Assembly (NCBI GenBank): GCA_900469965.1
Contig: UBZP01000025.1
Coordinates: forward strand, 1-64,000
Direction of reading: 5' to 3'
Length of the DNA stretch: 64,000 nt
Source of the DNA: Hyphomicrobiales bacterium
GTDB taxonomy: Bacteria; Pseudomonadota; Alphaproteobacteria; Rhizobiales; Rhizobiaceae
A program made the position numbers and the translations under genes. This document shows, one piece after another, positions 8,505 through 15,579 of the stretch. Under the pieces are notes generated by a model, which was not told where the DNA came from, made no database searches, and saw only the letters and a program-made list of their open reading frames with translations. The first letter of the stretch is position 1; every line of letters begins with the position of its first letter.

Positions 8505-9208
8505 GCGGCAACCCTCCGGGGCGAGAAGGCGGAGACATCGACGATCCGGTCGGCAACCTGGGTGCGCACGTCGTCATCGTGGAAGATGCCGAGAAGCGCC
8601 ACCCCTGCCCGCTTCTTCTCCTCGATCATGCCGACGACGATCTCGCGGTTCTTCGCGTCCAGCGAGGCGGTCGGCTCGTCGAGCAGGAGGATGCGGTGGC
8701 CGGTGATGAAGCCGCGGGCGATGTTGACGCGCTGCTGCTCGCCGCCGGAGAAGGTGGCGGGCGGAAGCTGCCAGAGTTCGCGGGGGAGATTGAGCCGGGC
8801 CAGCATCTCCTCCGCCTTTTCGCGGGCGGTAACCGGGCTCTCGCCGCCGGCGACCAGCGGCTCGGCCACGACGTCGATCGCTGCCACCCGCGGCACGACG
8901 CGCAGGAACTGGCTGACATAGCCGAGCGTGACGCGGCGCACGGCAAGCACCGTGCGCGGATCGGCGGCGGCAAGGTCGATGACGCGATCCTCGTGCCCGA
9001 CCAGGATCTGGCCGCCGTCGACGCCGTAGTTGCCGTAGACCATCTTCAGGAGCGAGCTCTTGCCGATGCCGGACGGGCCGCCGAGGACGACGCACTCGCC
9101 GGTCTTGACGGAGAAGCTGACATTGGAGACGACCGGCAGGCGGATGCCGTCCCTCAGGTGCATGGTGAAGCTCTTTGCGACTTCGGATACGACGAGTGGC
9201 GTCGCCAT
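8501..9208 (-). CDS. phnL: C-P lyase ABC-type ATPase subunit PhnL
   Basis: ABC-family ATPase that joins the C-P lyase core rather than a transporter. It has 235 residues, with Walker [11 protein letters not shown] near residue 44, signature [14 protein letters not shown], Walker [12 protein letters not shown] and a switch histidine in GIFHDDD. The ATG at 9208 has AAGGA upstream and gives normal length. The longer in-frame reading to 10048 runs antisense through phnK coding sequence and is not a gene. It couples to the hexapeptide transferase by ATGA and lies 44 bases after phnK. Confidence 0.94.
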   Translation of the reverse strand: MATPLVVSEVAKSFTMHLRDGIRLPVVSNVSFSVKTGECVVLGGPSGIGKSSLLKMVYGNYGVDGGQILVGHEDRVIDLAAADPRTVLAVRRVTLGYVSQFLRVVPRVAAIDVVAEPLVAGGESPVTAREKAEEMLARLNLPRELWQLPPATFSGGEQQRVNIARGFITGHRILLLDEPTASLDAKNREIVVGMIEEKKRAGVALLGIFHDDDVRTQVADRIVDVSAFSPRRVAA

Positions 9209-9252
9209 GATCGATTTCCTTCTAAGCTTTGTGCCGGGCGGCGCCGGCCCGG

Positions 9253-10029
9253 TCAGACCTGCAGGATGGAGGAGACGAGAAGCTGGGTGTAGGCTTCGCG
9301 CGGGTCGTCGAGGACACGGTCGGTCAGGCCGTGCTCGATCACCTGACCGTCCTTCATCACCATCATCCGGTGCGACAGGAGTCTCGCGACGGCGAGGTCG
9401 TGGGTGACGACGATCGCCGACAGGCCGAGGTCGTGGACGAGACCGCGGACGAGATCGAGCAGGCGCGCCTGAACCGAGACATCGAGCCCGCCGGTCGGCT
9501 CGTCCATGAAGACGAGGCGGGGCGCGGTGACGAGGTTGCGGGCGATCTGCAGACGCTGGCGCATGCCGCCGGAAAAGGCGCGCGGCTGGTCGTCGATGCG
9601 GTCGATGCCGATCTCGACGCGGCGCAGCCAGTCGCCGGCGGTCTCCCGGATGTTGCCGTAGTGGCGCTCGCCGACCGCCATCAGCCGCTCGCCGACATTG
9701 GCGCCAGCCGAGACCGTCATGCGCAGGCCGTCGGCGGGGTTCTGGTGGACGAAGCCCCAGTCGGTGCGCATAAGGAAGCGCCGCTCCGCCTCGCCCATGC
9801 GGGCGAGGTCGCGCATCTGGCCGTCGCGGCTGCGGTACTCGATGGTGCCGGAGGTCGGCATCAGCCGGGTGGCGAGGCAGTTCAGCAGCGTCGTCTTGCC
9901 GGAACCGGATTCGCCGACGATGGCCAGCACCTCGCCCGGCCAGAGGTCGAAGGAGACGTTGCGGCAGCCGATGCGGGCGCCGTAGAACTTCGAGATGTCG
10001 CGGGCCTTGAGAAGCGGGGCGTCGGTCAT
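9253..10029 (-). CDS. phnK: C-P lyase ABC-type ATPase subunit PhnK
   Basis: ABC-family ATPase that binds the PhnGHIJ core complex. It has 258 residues, with Walker A GESGSGKTT near residue 39, signature FSGGMRQRLQIARN, Walker B VFMDEPTGGLD and switch histidine in VVTHDLA. The sequence resembles oligopeptide-transporter ATPases, which is normal for PhnK. The start overlaps the phnJ stop by four bases. No membrane partner is encoded next to it, consistent with a non-transport role. Confidence 0.94.
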   Translation of the reverse strand: MTDAPLLKARDISKFYGARIGCRNVSFDLWPGEVLAIVGESGSGKTTLLNCLATRLMPTSGTIEYRSRDGQMRDLARMGEAERRFLMRTDWGFVHQNPADGLRMTVSAGANVGERLMAVGERHYGNIRETAGDWLRRVEIGIDRIDDQPRAFSGGMRQRLQIARNLVTAPRLVFMDEPTGGLDVSVQARLLDLVRGLVHDLGLSAIVVTHDLAVARLLSHRMMVMKDGQVIEHGLTDRVLDDPREAYTQLLVSSILQV

Positions 10030-10919
10030 CGGATGGCATCCTTGTCATAGGCCAGCATCGTGCCGCAGTGGCCGTGGTCGCGGCGGCCCTCGCAGTGGTC
10101 GGTGTCGGAGCAGACGAACATCCGCCCGCCGCGATCGTCGAGCACCACTTCGTCGAGGTAGACGTTCTCCGCGCCGCACAGCGCGCAGGGCCGGTCGAAC
10201 GTCTGGACCTCGAAGGGATGGTCCTCGAAATCGAGGCTGACGACGTCGGTGAAGGGCGGCACGGCGTAGATGCGCTTCTCGCGGCCGGCGCCGAAGAGTT
10301 GCAGCGCCTCCGACATGTGCATCTTCGGATTGTCGAATTTCGGCGTCGGCGACGGGCTCATCACGTAGCGCCCCTCCACCTTGACCGGATAGGAATAGGT
10401 CGTGGCGATGTGGCCGTTTCTGGCGATGTCCTCGTAGAGCTTGACGTGCATCAGCCCGTATTCCTCGAGCGCGTGCATCTTGCGGGTCTCGGTCTCGCGC
10501 GGCTCGAGGAAGCGCAAGGGCTCGGGGATCGGCACCTGGTAGACCAGCGTCTGCCCGGCCGTCAGCTTCTCCTCGGGGATGCGGTGGCGGGTCTGGATGA
10601 TCGTCGCCTCGCGCGTCCTCGTCGTCACCGCGACATTCGCCACCTTCTGGAAGAAGGCGCGGATCGAGACGGCGTTGGTGGTGTCGTCCGCCCCCTGGTC
10701 GATGACCTTGAGCACGTCCTCAGGCCCCAGGATCGCTGCCGTCACCTGCACGCCGCCGGTGCCCCAGCCATAGGGCATCGGCATTTCGCGCGATGCGAAG
10801 GGCACCTGGTAGCCCGGGATCGCAATCGCCTTCAGGATCGCCCGGCGGATCATCCGTTTGGTCTGCTCGTCGAGATAGGCGAAGTTGTAGGTGGCAAGTT
10901 CGGTCGGTATCGCGCTCAT
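10026..10919 (-). CDS. phnJ: carbon-phosphorus lyase radical SAM enzyme PhnJ
   Basis: Catalytic subunit that breaks the C-P bond of ribose 1-methylphosphonate 5-phosphate by radical SAM chemistry. The C-terminus has C245, C248, C270 and C276. This is the same 3-22-6 spacing as the E. coli cysteines 241, 244, 266 and 272: three would ligate the 4Fe-4S cluster and the last forms the thiyl radical. At 297 residues the length is slightly above the enteric protein. Both ends overlap neighbours by ATGA (phnI before, phnK after), so the core subunits are translationally coupled. The GYGW-like region PYGWGTGGVQ is conserved. Confidence 0.97.
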   Translation of the reverse strand: MSAIPTELATYNFAYLDEQTKRMIRRAILKAIAIPGYQVPFASREMPMPYGWGTGGVQVTAAILGPEDVLKVIDQGADDTTNAVSIRAFFQKVANVAVTTRTREATIIQTRHRIPEEKLTAGQTLVYQVPIPEPLRFLEPRETETRKMHALEEYGLMHVKLYEDIARNGHIATTYSYPVKVEGRYVMSPSPTPKFDNPKMHMSEALQLFGAGREKRIYAVPPFTDVVSLDFEDHPFEVQTFDRPCALCGAENVYLDEVVLDDRGGRMFVCSDTDHCEGRRDHGHCGTMLAYDKDAIR

Positions 10920-12028
10920 TGGGCGGCCTCCAGCACGTCTTCCCCGGGCTCTTCGGTGCTTTTCGCTTCGTGTTCCCGGCGCATCCTTCGCATGAGGTCG
11001 AGTTCGGCCTGGAAATCGACGTAGTGCGGCAGCTTCAGGTGTTCGACGAAGCCGGTCGCCTGCACGTTGTCGGCGTGCGAGATGACGAATTCCTCGTCCT
11101 GCGCCGGCGAGACGACGTCCTCCTCGAACTCGGCGGTGCGGAGCGCGCGGTCGACCAGCGACATCGACATCGCCTTGCGCTCGTTCTGGCCGAAGACGAG
11201 GCCATAGCCGCGGGTGAACTGCGGCGGGCTCTTCGCCGACCCCTTGAACTGGGTGATCATCTGGCACTCGGTGACCTGGATGCGGCCGAGCGAGACGGCA
11301 AAGCCGAGCTCGGGAAGCTCCAGCTCCACCTCGACCTCGCCCATGCGGACCTCGCCGACGAAGGGGTGGTTGTTGCCGTAGCCGCGCTGGGTGGAATAGC
11401 CGAGCGAAAGCAGGAAGCCCTCGTCGCCGCGGGCGAGCGCCTGCAGGCGCAGGTCGCGCGGCATCGGGAACTCCAGCGGCTCGCGCGTCAGGTCGCCCGG
11501 CACGTGGCCCGCCGGCAGGTCGCCGTCGCCCTCGACGAGGTCCTCGCCCGCCAGGATATCGGCGACGCGCATCACCGGCTCCTGTTCGCCGTCGCGCTGC
11601 AACGGCTGCTCGACCGGCCCGTCCTGCAGCAGTGCCGGATCGAGCAGGCGGTGGGTGTAGTCGAAGGTCGGGCCGAGCAGCTGTCCGCCGGGCAGGTCCT
11701 TGTAGGTGGCGGAGACGCGACGCTCAACCTGCATCGCGGCGGTCTCCACCGGCACCGAATAGCCGAAGCGCGGCAGCGTCGTACGGTAGGCGCGCAGGAT
11801 GAAGATCGCCTCGATCATGTCGCCGCGCGACTGGCGGATGGCGAGGGCGGCGATGGCCCGGTCGTAGAGCGAAGCCTCGGCCATGACGCGATCGACGGCG
11901 AGGCCCAGCTGGGCGACGATCTGCTCGATCGTGATCGACGGCAGCGACCGGTCGCCACGACGGCGGTCGGCCAGGAGGCGATGGGCATTGGCAATGGCGG
12001 TCTCTCCGCCCTTGACGGCGACATACAT
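10916..12028 (-). CDS. phnI: C-P lyase core subunit PhnI
   Basis: Core subunit that, with PhnG, H and L, installs methylphosphonate at C1' of ATP. It has 370 residues, close to the family norm. It starts MYVAVKGGETAI, and the conserved segments QRGYGNNHPFVGEVR, GRIQVTECQMI and FSRGYGLVFG-like FTRGYGLVFGQNERK are all present. The C-terminal 20 residues are Glu-rich. It starts 3 bases past phnH and overlaps phnJ by four bases. It is cytoplasmic and part of the PhnGHIJ complex. Confidence 0.96.
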   Translation of the reverse strand: MYVAVKGGETAIANAHRLLADRRRGDRSLPSITIEQIVAQLGLAVDRVMAEASLYDRAIAALAIRQSRGDMIEAIFILRAYRTTLPRFGYSVPVETAAMQVERRVSATYKDLPGGQLLGPTFDYTHRLLDPALLQDGPVEQPLQRDGEQEPVMRVADILAGEDLVEGDGDLPAGHVPGDLTREPLEFPMPRDLRLQALARGDEGFLLSLGYSTQRGYGNNHPFVGEVRMGEVEVELELPELGFAVSLGRIQVTECQMITQFKGSAKSPPQFTRGYGLVFGQNERKAMSMSLVDRALRTAEFEEDVVSPAQDEEFVISHADNVQATGFVEHLKLPHYVDFQAELDLMRRMRREHEAKSTEEPGEDVLEAAQ

Positions 12029-12031
12029 GGC

Positions 12032-12637
12032 TCAGGCCTCCCGGCTGTTGATGACGGTGGTGCGCGGCAGGCACAGGACGCGGTCGCCGGCGACCAGGAT
12101 CAGGTCGACGCCGCGGGGAAACATCGCCCGGTTGGCTGCAGCCAGCGCCACGAAGGTGTCCGGCAGACCCTGCGGGGCGACCTTTATCGTTTCGCGAATG
12201 CCGGGGCCTGCAAGCTCCAACGGCCGGCCGCCCTCGAAGGCATCGATCTCGACCACCAGCGTCGTGGAACGGTCCGGATATTCCTGGGTGCCTTGCGAGA
12301 ACAGGCCGAAGCCCGGCACGGCCGCACCCTGTTCGACGAATGCGAAGCGGGCCTCGTGCTTGTCTTCGGTGACGGCGGCCCCCGTGTGGAACGACAGCCA
12401 GCCGGGGAGTTTCGACTTTCCTAGTTTGGGCGTCAGCCAGACGGGCGTGTCGTGGTCGCAGAGCGTCAGTGCCACCGCCCCGGCGGTGGAGCCGAGCGGC
12501 TGCGGCGGCCGCGCGGCGGCGGCGATCATGCCGACCGTGCCCGGACGGGCCATGCAGTCCATGATCGTGCGAAACACCGACTGGGCGGCAAAGACCGGCT
12601 CGGCGAAGGCGCCGGAAAAGATCTGCGTATCCGCCAT
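12032..12637 (-). CDS. phnH: C-P lyase core subunit PhnH
   Basis: Structural subunit of the PhnGHIJ complex, 201 residues, usual length. It starts close to the conserved segment VFRTIMDCMARPG near residue 21, which also heads the enteric protein. The C-terminal half has the conserved DxILV-type strand VDLILVAGDRVLCLPR. The start shares one base with the phnG stop, and phnI follows after 3 bases. No catalytic residues are expected. Confidence 0.94.
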   Translation of the reverse strand: MADTQIFSGAFAEPVFAAQSVFRTIMDCMARPGTVGMIAAAARPPQPLGSTAGAVALTLCDHDTPVWLTPKLGKSKLPGWLSFHTGAAVTEDKHEARFAFVEQGAAVPGFGLFSQGTQEYPDRSTTLVVEIDAFEGGRPLELAGPGIRETIKVAPQGLPDTFVALAAANRAMFPRGVDLILVAGDRVLCLPRTTVINSREA

Positions 12638-13107
12638 CAGTCGTCTCCCCGGACCATGGTGAAGAAATCGACGCGGGTTGCGGCCGTCTCGCGTGCCTTG
12701 CGCGCGTCCTCGGCGGCGATGCGTGCGGCGATGTCGGCCAGCAGCCGCTCGACCGCCGGCGCATGCTCCGGCAGTTGCAGCAGCGCGTCGAACACCGCAG
12801 CCAGCCGGGCCTTCTCGCCGTCGGTGCCGAGCGCCTGGCCATGGCCGACCACGCCATCGAGGCGCACGCTGGCGCGCGTCGCCGTCACCTCGCCGAGGTT
12901 GAACGGCTGGCCGCCGCCGCCGATCCGGCCGCGCACCATCACGAGGCCGGTTTCCGGCCCGCGGACGGGTTCCGCGTCCGGCCGCTGCGGCAGGGCCTTC
13001 CAGGCCTCGTCCAGCTCGTGCCGGGTCGCCTTTGCCAGCAGCCCCATCGCCGCTTTTCGACGCTCCGGCGCGATGCCCGATGCGGGGCGGGTCACGCTCG
13101 ATACCAT
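12637..13107 (-). CDS. phnG: C-P lyase core subunit PhnG
   Basis: First gene of the core C-P lyase unit. PhnG forms the complex with PhnH, I and J and helps attach phosphonate to the ribose of ATP. The 156 residues include the conserved RRKAAMGLLAKA near the start and the family segments VMVRGRIGGGGQPFNLGE and TATRASVRLDG. I prefer the ATG at 13107 (GGGAG 7 bases upstream) to the adjacent GTG at 13110. Upstream lie two palindromes and a Pho-box-like repeat shared with divergent phnF, so both phosphate limitation and PhnF may control it. Confidence 0.94.
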   Translation of the reverse strand: MVSSVTRPASGIAPERRKAAMGLLAKATRHELDEAWKALPQRPDAEPVRGPETGLVMVRGRIGGGGQPFNLGEVTATRASVRLDGVVGHGQALGTDGEKARLAAVFDALLQLPEHAPAVERLLADIAARIAAEDARKARETAATRVDFFTMVRGDD

Positions 13108-13130
13108 CACCAGTCTCCCTGTCTCATCAG

Positions 13131-13150
13131 TTGTCTATTGATCTAGACAA
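13131..13150. promoter_or_regulatory. perfect inverted repeat, candidate PhnF operator 1
   Basis: TTGTCTA (13131-13137) and TAGACAA (13144-13150) form a perfect 7-base inverted repeat with a 6-base spacer. The GTCTA/TAGAC half-sites resemble operators of the HutC group of GntR regulators, to which PhnF belongs. Binding is inferred. Confidence 0.5.
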
Positions 13151-13151
13151 C

Positions 13152-13164
13152 TATACATCGTATA
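13152..13164. promoter_or_regulatory. inverted repeat, candidate PhnF operator 2
   Basis: TATAC-ATC-GTATA is a perfect 5-base inverted repeat directly beside the first palindrome. It may also hold a -10 element for phnG or phnF (TATAAT at 13161-13166 on the plus strand has one base difference, TATAAT versus GTATAATT context). Confidence 0.4.
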
Positions 13165-13184
13165 ATTTTTCATATCGGGCCACA

Positions 13185-13202
13185 ATGACAGGCATGTGAC
13201 GG
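13185..13202 (-). promoter_or_regulatory. Pho-box-like repeat before phnG
   Basis: On the minus strand CCGTCAC-ATGC-CTGTCAT matches CTGTCAT-N4-CTGTCAT at 12 of 14 positions and points toward phnG, 78 bases before its start. It covers the GTG at 13196 that could be read as a phnF start. Confidence 0.55.
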
Positions 13203-13231
13203 AGCGGGGGAAAGACGATGCGGGGTGGGAC

Positions 13232-13954
13232 ATGATCGAGCGCCGATCGGGCGTGGCGTTGTGGCGCCAGATTGCCGACAGGATGCGCCTTGCCATCAAC
13301 AACGGCGACTATGACGACACCGCCATGATGCCGTCGGAGGCGACGCTGGCGGAGAAATTCGGCGTCAACCGGCACACCGTGCGAAGCGCGCTGGCGGCCC
13401 TGGCGGACGAAGGGATGGTGCGGGCGGTCCAGGGCGTGGGCACGCTGATCGAGCGGCGCGACCGGCTGACCTTTCCGATCTCGCGGCGGACGCGCTTTTC
13501 GCAAGGCCTCGGCGGCCAGGCGCGGGAATTGCAGAGCACGCTGATCGAGCAGGCGATCGAACGGGCATCGCCCGTCATCGCCACCGCGCTCGGGATTGCA
13601 GCCGGGACGGACTGCATCCGGCTCGACACGCTCGGCATTGCCGATGGAAAGCCGATCTCATCGGCGACGAGCTACTTTCCGGCCGCCCGCTTCGCCGGGA
13701 TCGGCGCGGCCTACCAGCGCACGGGCTCGATCACCAAGGCGCTGGGGGAACTCGGCGTCGACGACTACGTGCGCCGCTCGACGGAGATTTCGGCGATCCA
13801 TGCGGAAGGGGCGGATGTCCGCCTGCTGAAGCTCTCGCCCGGGGCGATCCTGCTCGTCACGACGGCGATCAACACCGACACGGACGGCACCCCCATACAG
13901 TTTTCCCGGTCGCGATTTGCTGCGGACCGGGTGAAGTTCTTCGTGGAAACCTGA
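13232..13954 (+). CDS. phnF: phosphonate operon GntR-family repressor PhnF
   Basis: Transcription regulator of the HutC/UTRA branch of the GntR family, 240 residues. The winged helix occupies about residues 8-72 (LAEKFGVNRHTVRSALAAL, then GVGTLIERR). A UTRA ligand domain fills the rest. The ATG at 13232 is preferred; a GTG at 13196 would add twelve residues but overlaps the Pho-box-like repeat. It is divergent from phnG with the palindromes between, the classical arrangement of an autoregulated local repressor of C-P lyase genes. The ligand is unknown. Confidence 0.9.
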   Translation: MIERRSGVALWRQIADRMRLAINNGDYDDTAMMPSEATLAEKFGVNRHTVRSALAALADEGMVRAVQGVGTLIERRDRLTFPISRRTRFSQGLGGQARELQSTLIEQAIERASPVIATALGIAAGTDCIRLDTLGIADGKPISSATSYFPAARFAGIGAAYQRTGSITKALGELGVDDYVRRSTEISAIHAEGADVRLLKLSPGAILLVTTAINTDTDGTPIQFSRSRFAADRVKFFVET

Positions 13955-13962
13955 AACGACAA

Positions 13963-13990
13963 GAGGGCGGCGCCCTTTGGCACCGCCCTC
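13963..13990. terminator. bidirectional hairpin between phnF and the DUF1328 gene
   Basis: GAGGGCGG (13963-13970) pairs with CCGCCCTC (13983-13990) around a 12-base loop. The minus strand reads into TTGTCGTTT, so it fits best as the terminator of the DUF1328 gene; it also lies 8 bases after the phnF stop. Confidence 0.6.
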
Positions 13991-14012
13991 GCCGCACGCC
14001 TTCAGAGAGGCG

Positions 14013-14177
14013 TCAGACCCGCCTGGACCAGCCGAACAGCAGGGATACGACCAGCAGAACCAGGAACACGAAGAACAGGATCTGCGCGATGCCTGCCGAT
14101 GCGCCGGCAACGCCACCGAAGCCAAGAACGCCTGCGATCAGCGCGATGACCAGGAAGACAACAGCATAGTAAAGCAT
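14013..14177 (-). CDS. DUF1328 small membrane protein
   Basis: A 54-residue protein with two hydrophobic helices (about 2-20 and 28-48) joined by a Gly/Ala-rich turn and ending in a short basic tail. This is the standard DUF1328 (YtjA-like) length and layout. The ATG at 14177 has AGGAG 8 bases upstream; an earlier in-frame ATG at 14198 would be out of range of that site. Upstream is an exact EcfG-type promoter, so it should belong to the general stress regulon. Biochemical role is unknown. Confidence 0.85.
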   Translation of the reverse strand: MLYYAVVFLVIALIAGVLGFGGVAGASAGIAQILFFVFLVLLVVSLLFGWSRRV

Positions 14178-14211
14178 ACCGGGAACTCCTCTTTTCATTG
14201 TCGAGGGGAAG

Positions 14212-14236
14212 AACGGAGCAGCTGATGAAAAGTTCC
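14212..14236 (-). promoter_or_regulatory. EcfG-type general-stress promoter of the DUF1328 gene
   Basis: On the minus strand GGAAC (14236-14232), 16 bases, then CGTT (14215-14212), exactly the consensus used by the alphaproteobacterial EcfG/RpoE2 sigma factor. It lies 35 bases before the start codon. Confidence 0.75.
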
Positions 14237-14277
14237 GCAGCTTCTTTTCTTCACTGTTTCACTTCCGGAAAAACAAA

Positions 14278-14303
14278 AACCGCCGCGAGCGTTCGCGGCG
14301 GTT
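14278..14303 (-). terminator. intrinsic terminator of csbD
   Basis: AACCGCCGCGA (14278-14288) pairs perfectly with TCGCGGCGGTT (14293-14303) around a 4-base loop. On the minus strand it is followed by TTTGTTTTT. It is a strong rho-independent terminator after the csbD stop at 14334. Confidence 0.85.
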
Positions 14304-14333
14304 CCGGGTGGTCCTTCTATCGGCCACGAATGC

Positions 14334-14531
14334 CTAGTGGCGGCGCTGCCATTCGTCGATCTGGCGCTCGGCCTCGTCCTTGGCAATGCCGTAGCGCTGC
14401 TGGAGCTTGCCGGAGAGTTCGACGCGGCGGCCCTGGATGACGTCCAGATCGTCGTCCGTGAGCTTGCCCCACTGTGCCTGGGCCTTGCCCTTGTACTCGG
14501 TCCACTTGCCTTCGATGATGTCCCAGTTCAT
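14334..14531 (-). CDS. csbD: CsbD family stress protein
   Basis: A 65-residue soluble, charged, helical protein with the family hallmark start [10 protein letters not shown] and the following [17 protein letters not shown] and Gly/Arg segments. The ATG at 14531 has AAGGAG at a 6-base spacing; an ATG two codons upstream is too close to the ribosome site. It has its own exact EcfG-type promoter and a strong terminator. CsbD-like proteins are general-stress markers in many bacteria, but their molecular activity is unknown. Confidence 0.92.
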   Translation of the reverse strand: MNWDIIEGKWTEYKGKAQAQWGKLTDDDLDVIQGRRVELSGKLQQRYGIAKDEAERQIDEWQRRH

Positions 14532-14565
14532 GTGCATCTCCTTTCGGACTAGGTTACGGAAGCAA

Positions 14566-14590
14566 AACGCACGGCTGCCGCGATCGTTCC
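14566..14590 (-). promoter_or_regulatory. EcfG-type general-stress promoter of csbD
   Basis: On the minus strand GGAAC (14590-14586), 16 bases, CGTT (14569-14566), 35 bases before the csbD start. It is a second exact EcfG consensus with the same spacer and the same distance to the start codon as the DUF1328 promoter. Confidence 0.78.
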
Positions 14591-14718
14591 CCGCGACCGG
14601 CAGAGCCTAAGGTCGCGACATCGCTTTCGAATTCCTGTTCGGCACGGGAACAAAGTCCCCCGCAGCGCATTTAGCCGCCATTGAAATTGGAACTGTCTAG
14701 CTTCCGGGGAGACGTTTG

Positions 14719-14874
14719 ATGCTTGGTACGGTACTTCTCATCATCCTCATACTGCTTCTGATTGGCGCGCTGCCGAACTGGGGCTACAGCCGCGGCTGGG
14801 GATACGGGCCGTCCGGCGGTCTTGGACTCATCGTCGTCATTCTGCTTATTCTCGTCCTGATGGGACGCATCTGA
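14719..14874 (+). CDS. DUF3309 small membrane protein
   Basis: A 51-residue protein: a first hydrophobic helix (MLGTVLLIILILLLIGALP), a Trp/Tyr/Gly-rich middle (NWGYSRGWGYGPSGG), and a second hydrophobic helix ending LMGRI. This matches the DUF3309 pattern. GGGGAG lies 7 bases upstream of the ATG. It is followed 34 bases later by a glycine-zipper lipoprotein in the same direction, so the two may be co-transcribed. A weaker EcfG-like sequence (GGAAC at 14647-14651, N16, CATT) is upstream. Function unknown. Confidence 0.8.
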   Translation: MLGTVLLIILILLLIGALPNWGYSRGWGYGPSGGLGLIVVILLILVLMGRI

Positions 14875-14908
14875 CAGACATGCCAATCTGAGAAAGGAAG
14901 TCAGAACA

Positions 14909-15169
14909 ATGAGGAATCTTATCGTCGCCGGCGTCATCGCCCTGTCCGCCCTGGCCGTCACGTCCTGTACGCAGACGGAGAAGGGCGCAACGATCGGTGC
15001 CGCTTCCGGTGCGATCATCGGCGGGGCCGCCACGGGCAAGGTCGGCGGGGCCGCGGTCGGGGCGGTGGCCGGCGGCGCGATCGGCGCCCTGATCGGCAAT
15101 GCCAACGAGCCCGGCCGCTGCATCTACCGCGACCGCTATGGCCGCCGCTATGAAGCACCCTGCCGCTAG
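14909..15169 (+). CDS. glycine-zipper lipoprotein (YMGG-like)
   Basis: An 86-residue envelope protein. A signal sequence ends in the lipobox LAVTSC with C20 as the lipidation site. A glycine zipper of GAA/GGA repeats follows (about residues 26-64). A short C-terminal tail has two cysteines and Arg/Tyr residues (RCIYRDRYGRRY). GGAAG lies upstream of the ATG. It has its own terminator. Such small lipoproteins of the 17 kDa-antigen/OsmB type are often stress induced, which fits the neighbourhood. The exact role is not known. Confidence 0.82.
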   Translation: MRNLIVAGVIALSALAVTSCTQTEKGATIGAASGAIIGGAATGKVGGAAVGAVAGGAIGALIGNANEPGRCIYRDRYGRRYEAPCR

Positions 15170-15188
15170 GCGACGGGACCAGGACAAG

Positions 15189-15213
15189 AGAAACGGGCCG
15201 ATGGCCCGTTTCT
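15189..15213 (+). terminator. terminator of the glycine-zipper lipoprotein gene
   Basis: AGAAACGGGCC (15189-15199) pairs perfectly with GGCCCGTTTCT (15203-15213) around GAT and is followed by TTT. It may also act on nepR transcripts from the other strand, which end nearby at 15245. Confidence 0.8.
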
Positions 15214-15244
15214 TTGCGTGTATCGGTCGGAGAGGCGCTGTATG

Positions 15245-15430
15245 CTATTTGGAACGGGACTTGCGCTCGGCTTCGTCCAGCTTTTCGAGAAGATCGAGCA
15301 ACTGGTCCGGCAGCGGCTCCGTCTCGATCGATTCATAGAAGGATTTCAGCTTGCGGCCGACAACGCTGTTTGGATCGAGGGAATCCATCGAACTGCCCGG
15401 ATTTCGACCGCCTGTCGCGGGCTTACGCAT
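15245..15430 (-). CDS. nepR: NepR family anti-sigma factor
   Basis: A 61-residue protein with the diagnostic core VGRKLKSFYESIETEPLPDQ and DLLEKLDEAE, whose two helices bind the EcfG sigma factor and are captured by phosphorylated PhyR. The N-terminus is a flexible Gly/Ser/Asn-rich stretch. AAGGAG precedes the ATG (9 bases); the adjacent GTG at 15433 is the alternative. It is divergent from phyR. No ecfG gene follows it: the next gene downstream is a convergent lipoprotein gene, so its sigma partner must be elsewhere. Confidence 0.9.
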   Translation of the reverse strand: MRKPATGGRNPGSSMDSLDPNSVVGRKLKSFYESIETEPLPDQLLDLLEKLDEAERKSRSK

Positions 15431-15579
15431 CACCGTGTGCTCCTTGCTCCCCGAGCAAATTCTTCGTTTGGCCCTAAAGCACCCGTATCGAACGGGGTTT
15501 CATTTCGCACCAAATTCGTTTCCGTGAGATGAATTTACAGGAAACACGCCCGTTTCGAAACAAATTCAGGGAGAAATCA

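Noticed and set aside
10916-11267. phnJ reading extended upstream to 11267
   Set aside because: The extra part is out of frame with phnI coding sequence and lacks PhnJ features; the ATG at 10919 overlaps the phnI stop in the usual ATGA way.
13196-13231. GTG at 13196 as the phnF start
   Set aside because: It lies inside the Pho-box-like repeat and has a poor ribosome site; the ATG at 13232 gives the family's usual N-terminus.
14647-14671. GGAAC-N16-CATT as an EcfG promoter for DUF3309
   Set aside because: The -10 differs from CGTT in one of four bases, and it is distant from the start codon; kept only as a weak possibility in the gene entry.
15434-15579. EcfG promoter in the nepR/phyR gap
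   Set aside because: Only GGAAAC-like fragments with wrong spacers (about 23 bases) to CGTT were found.
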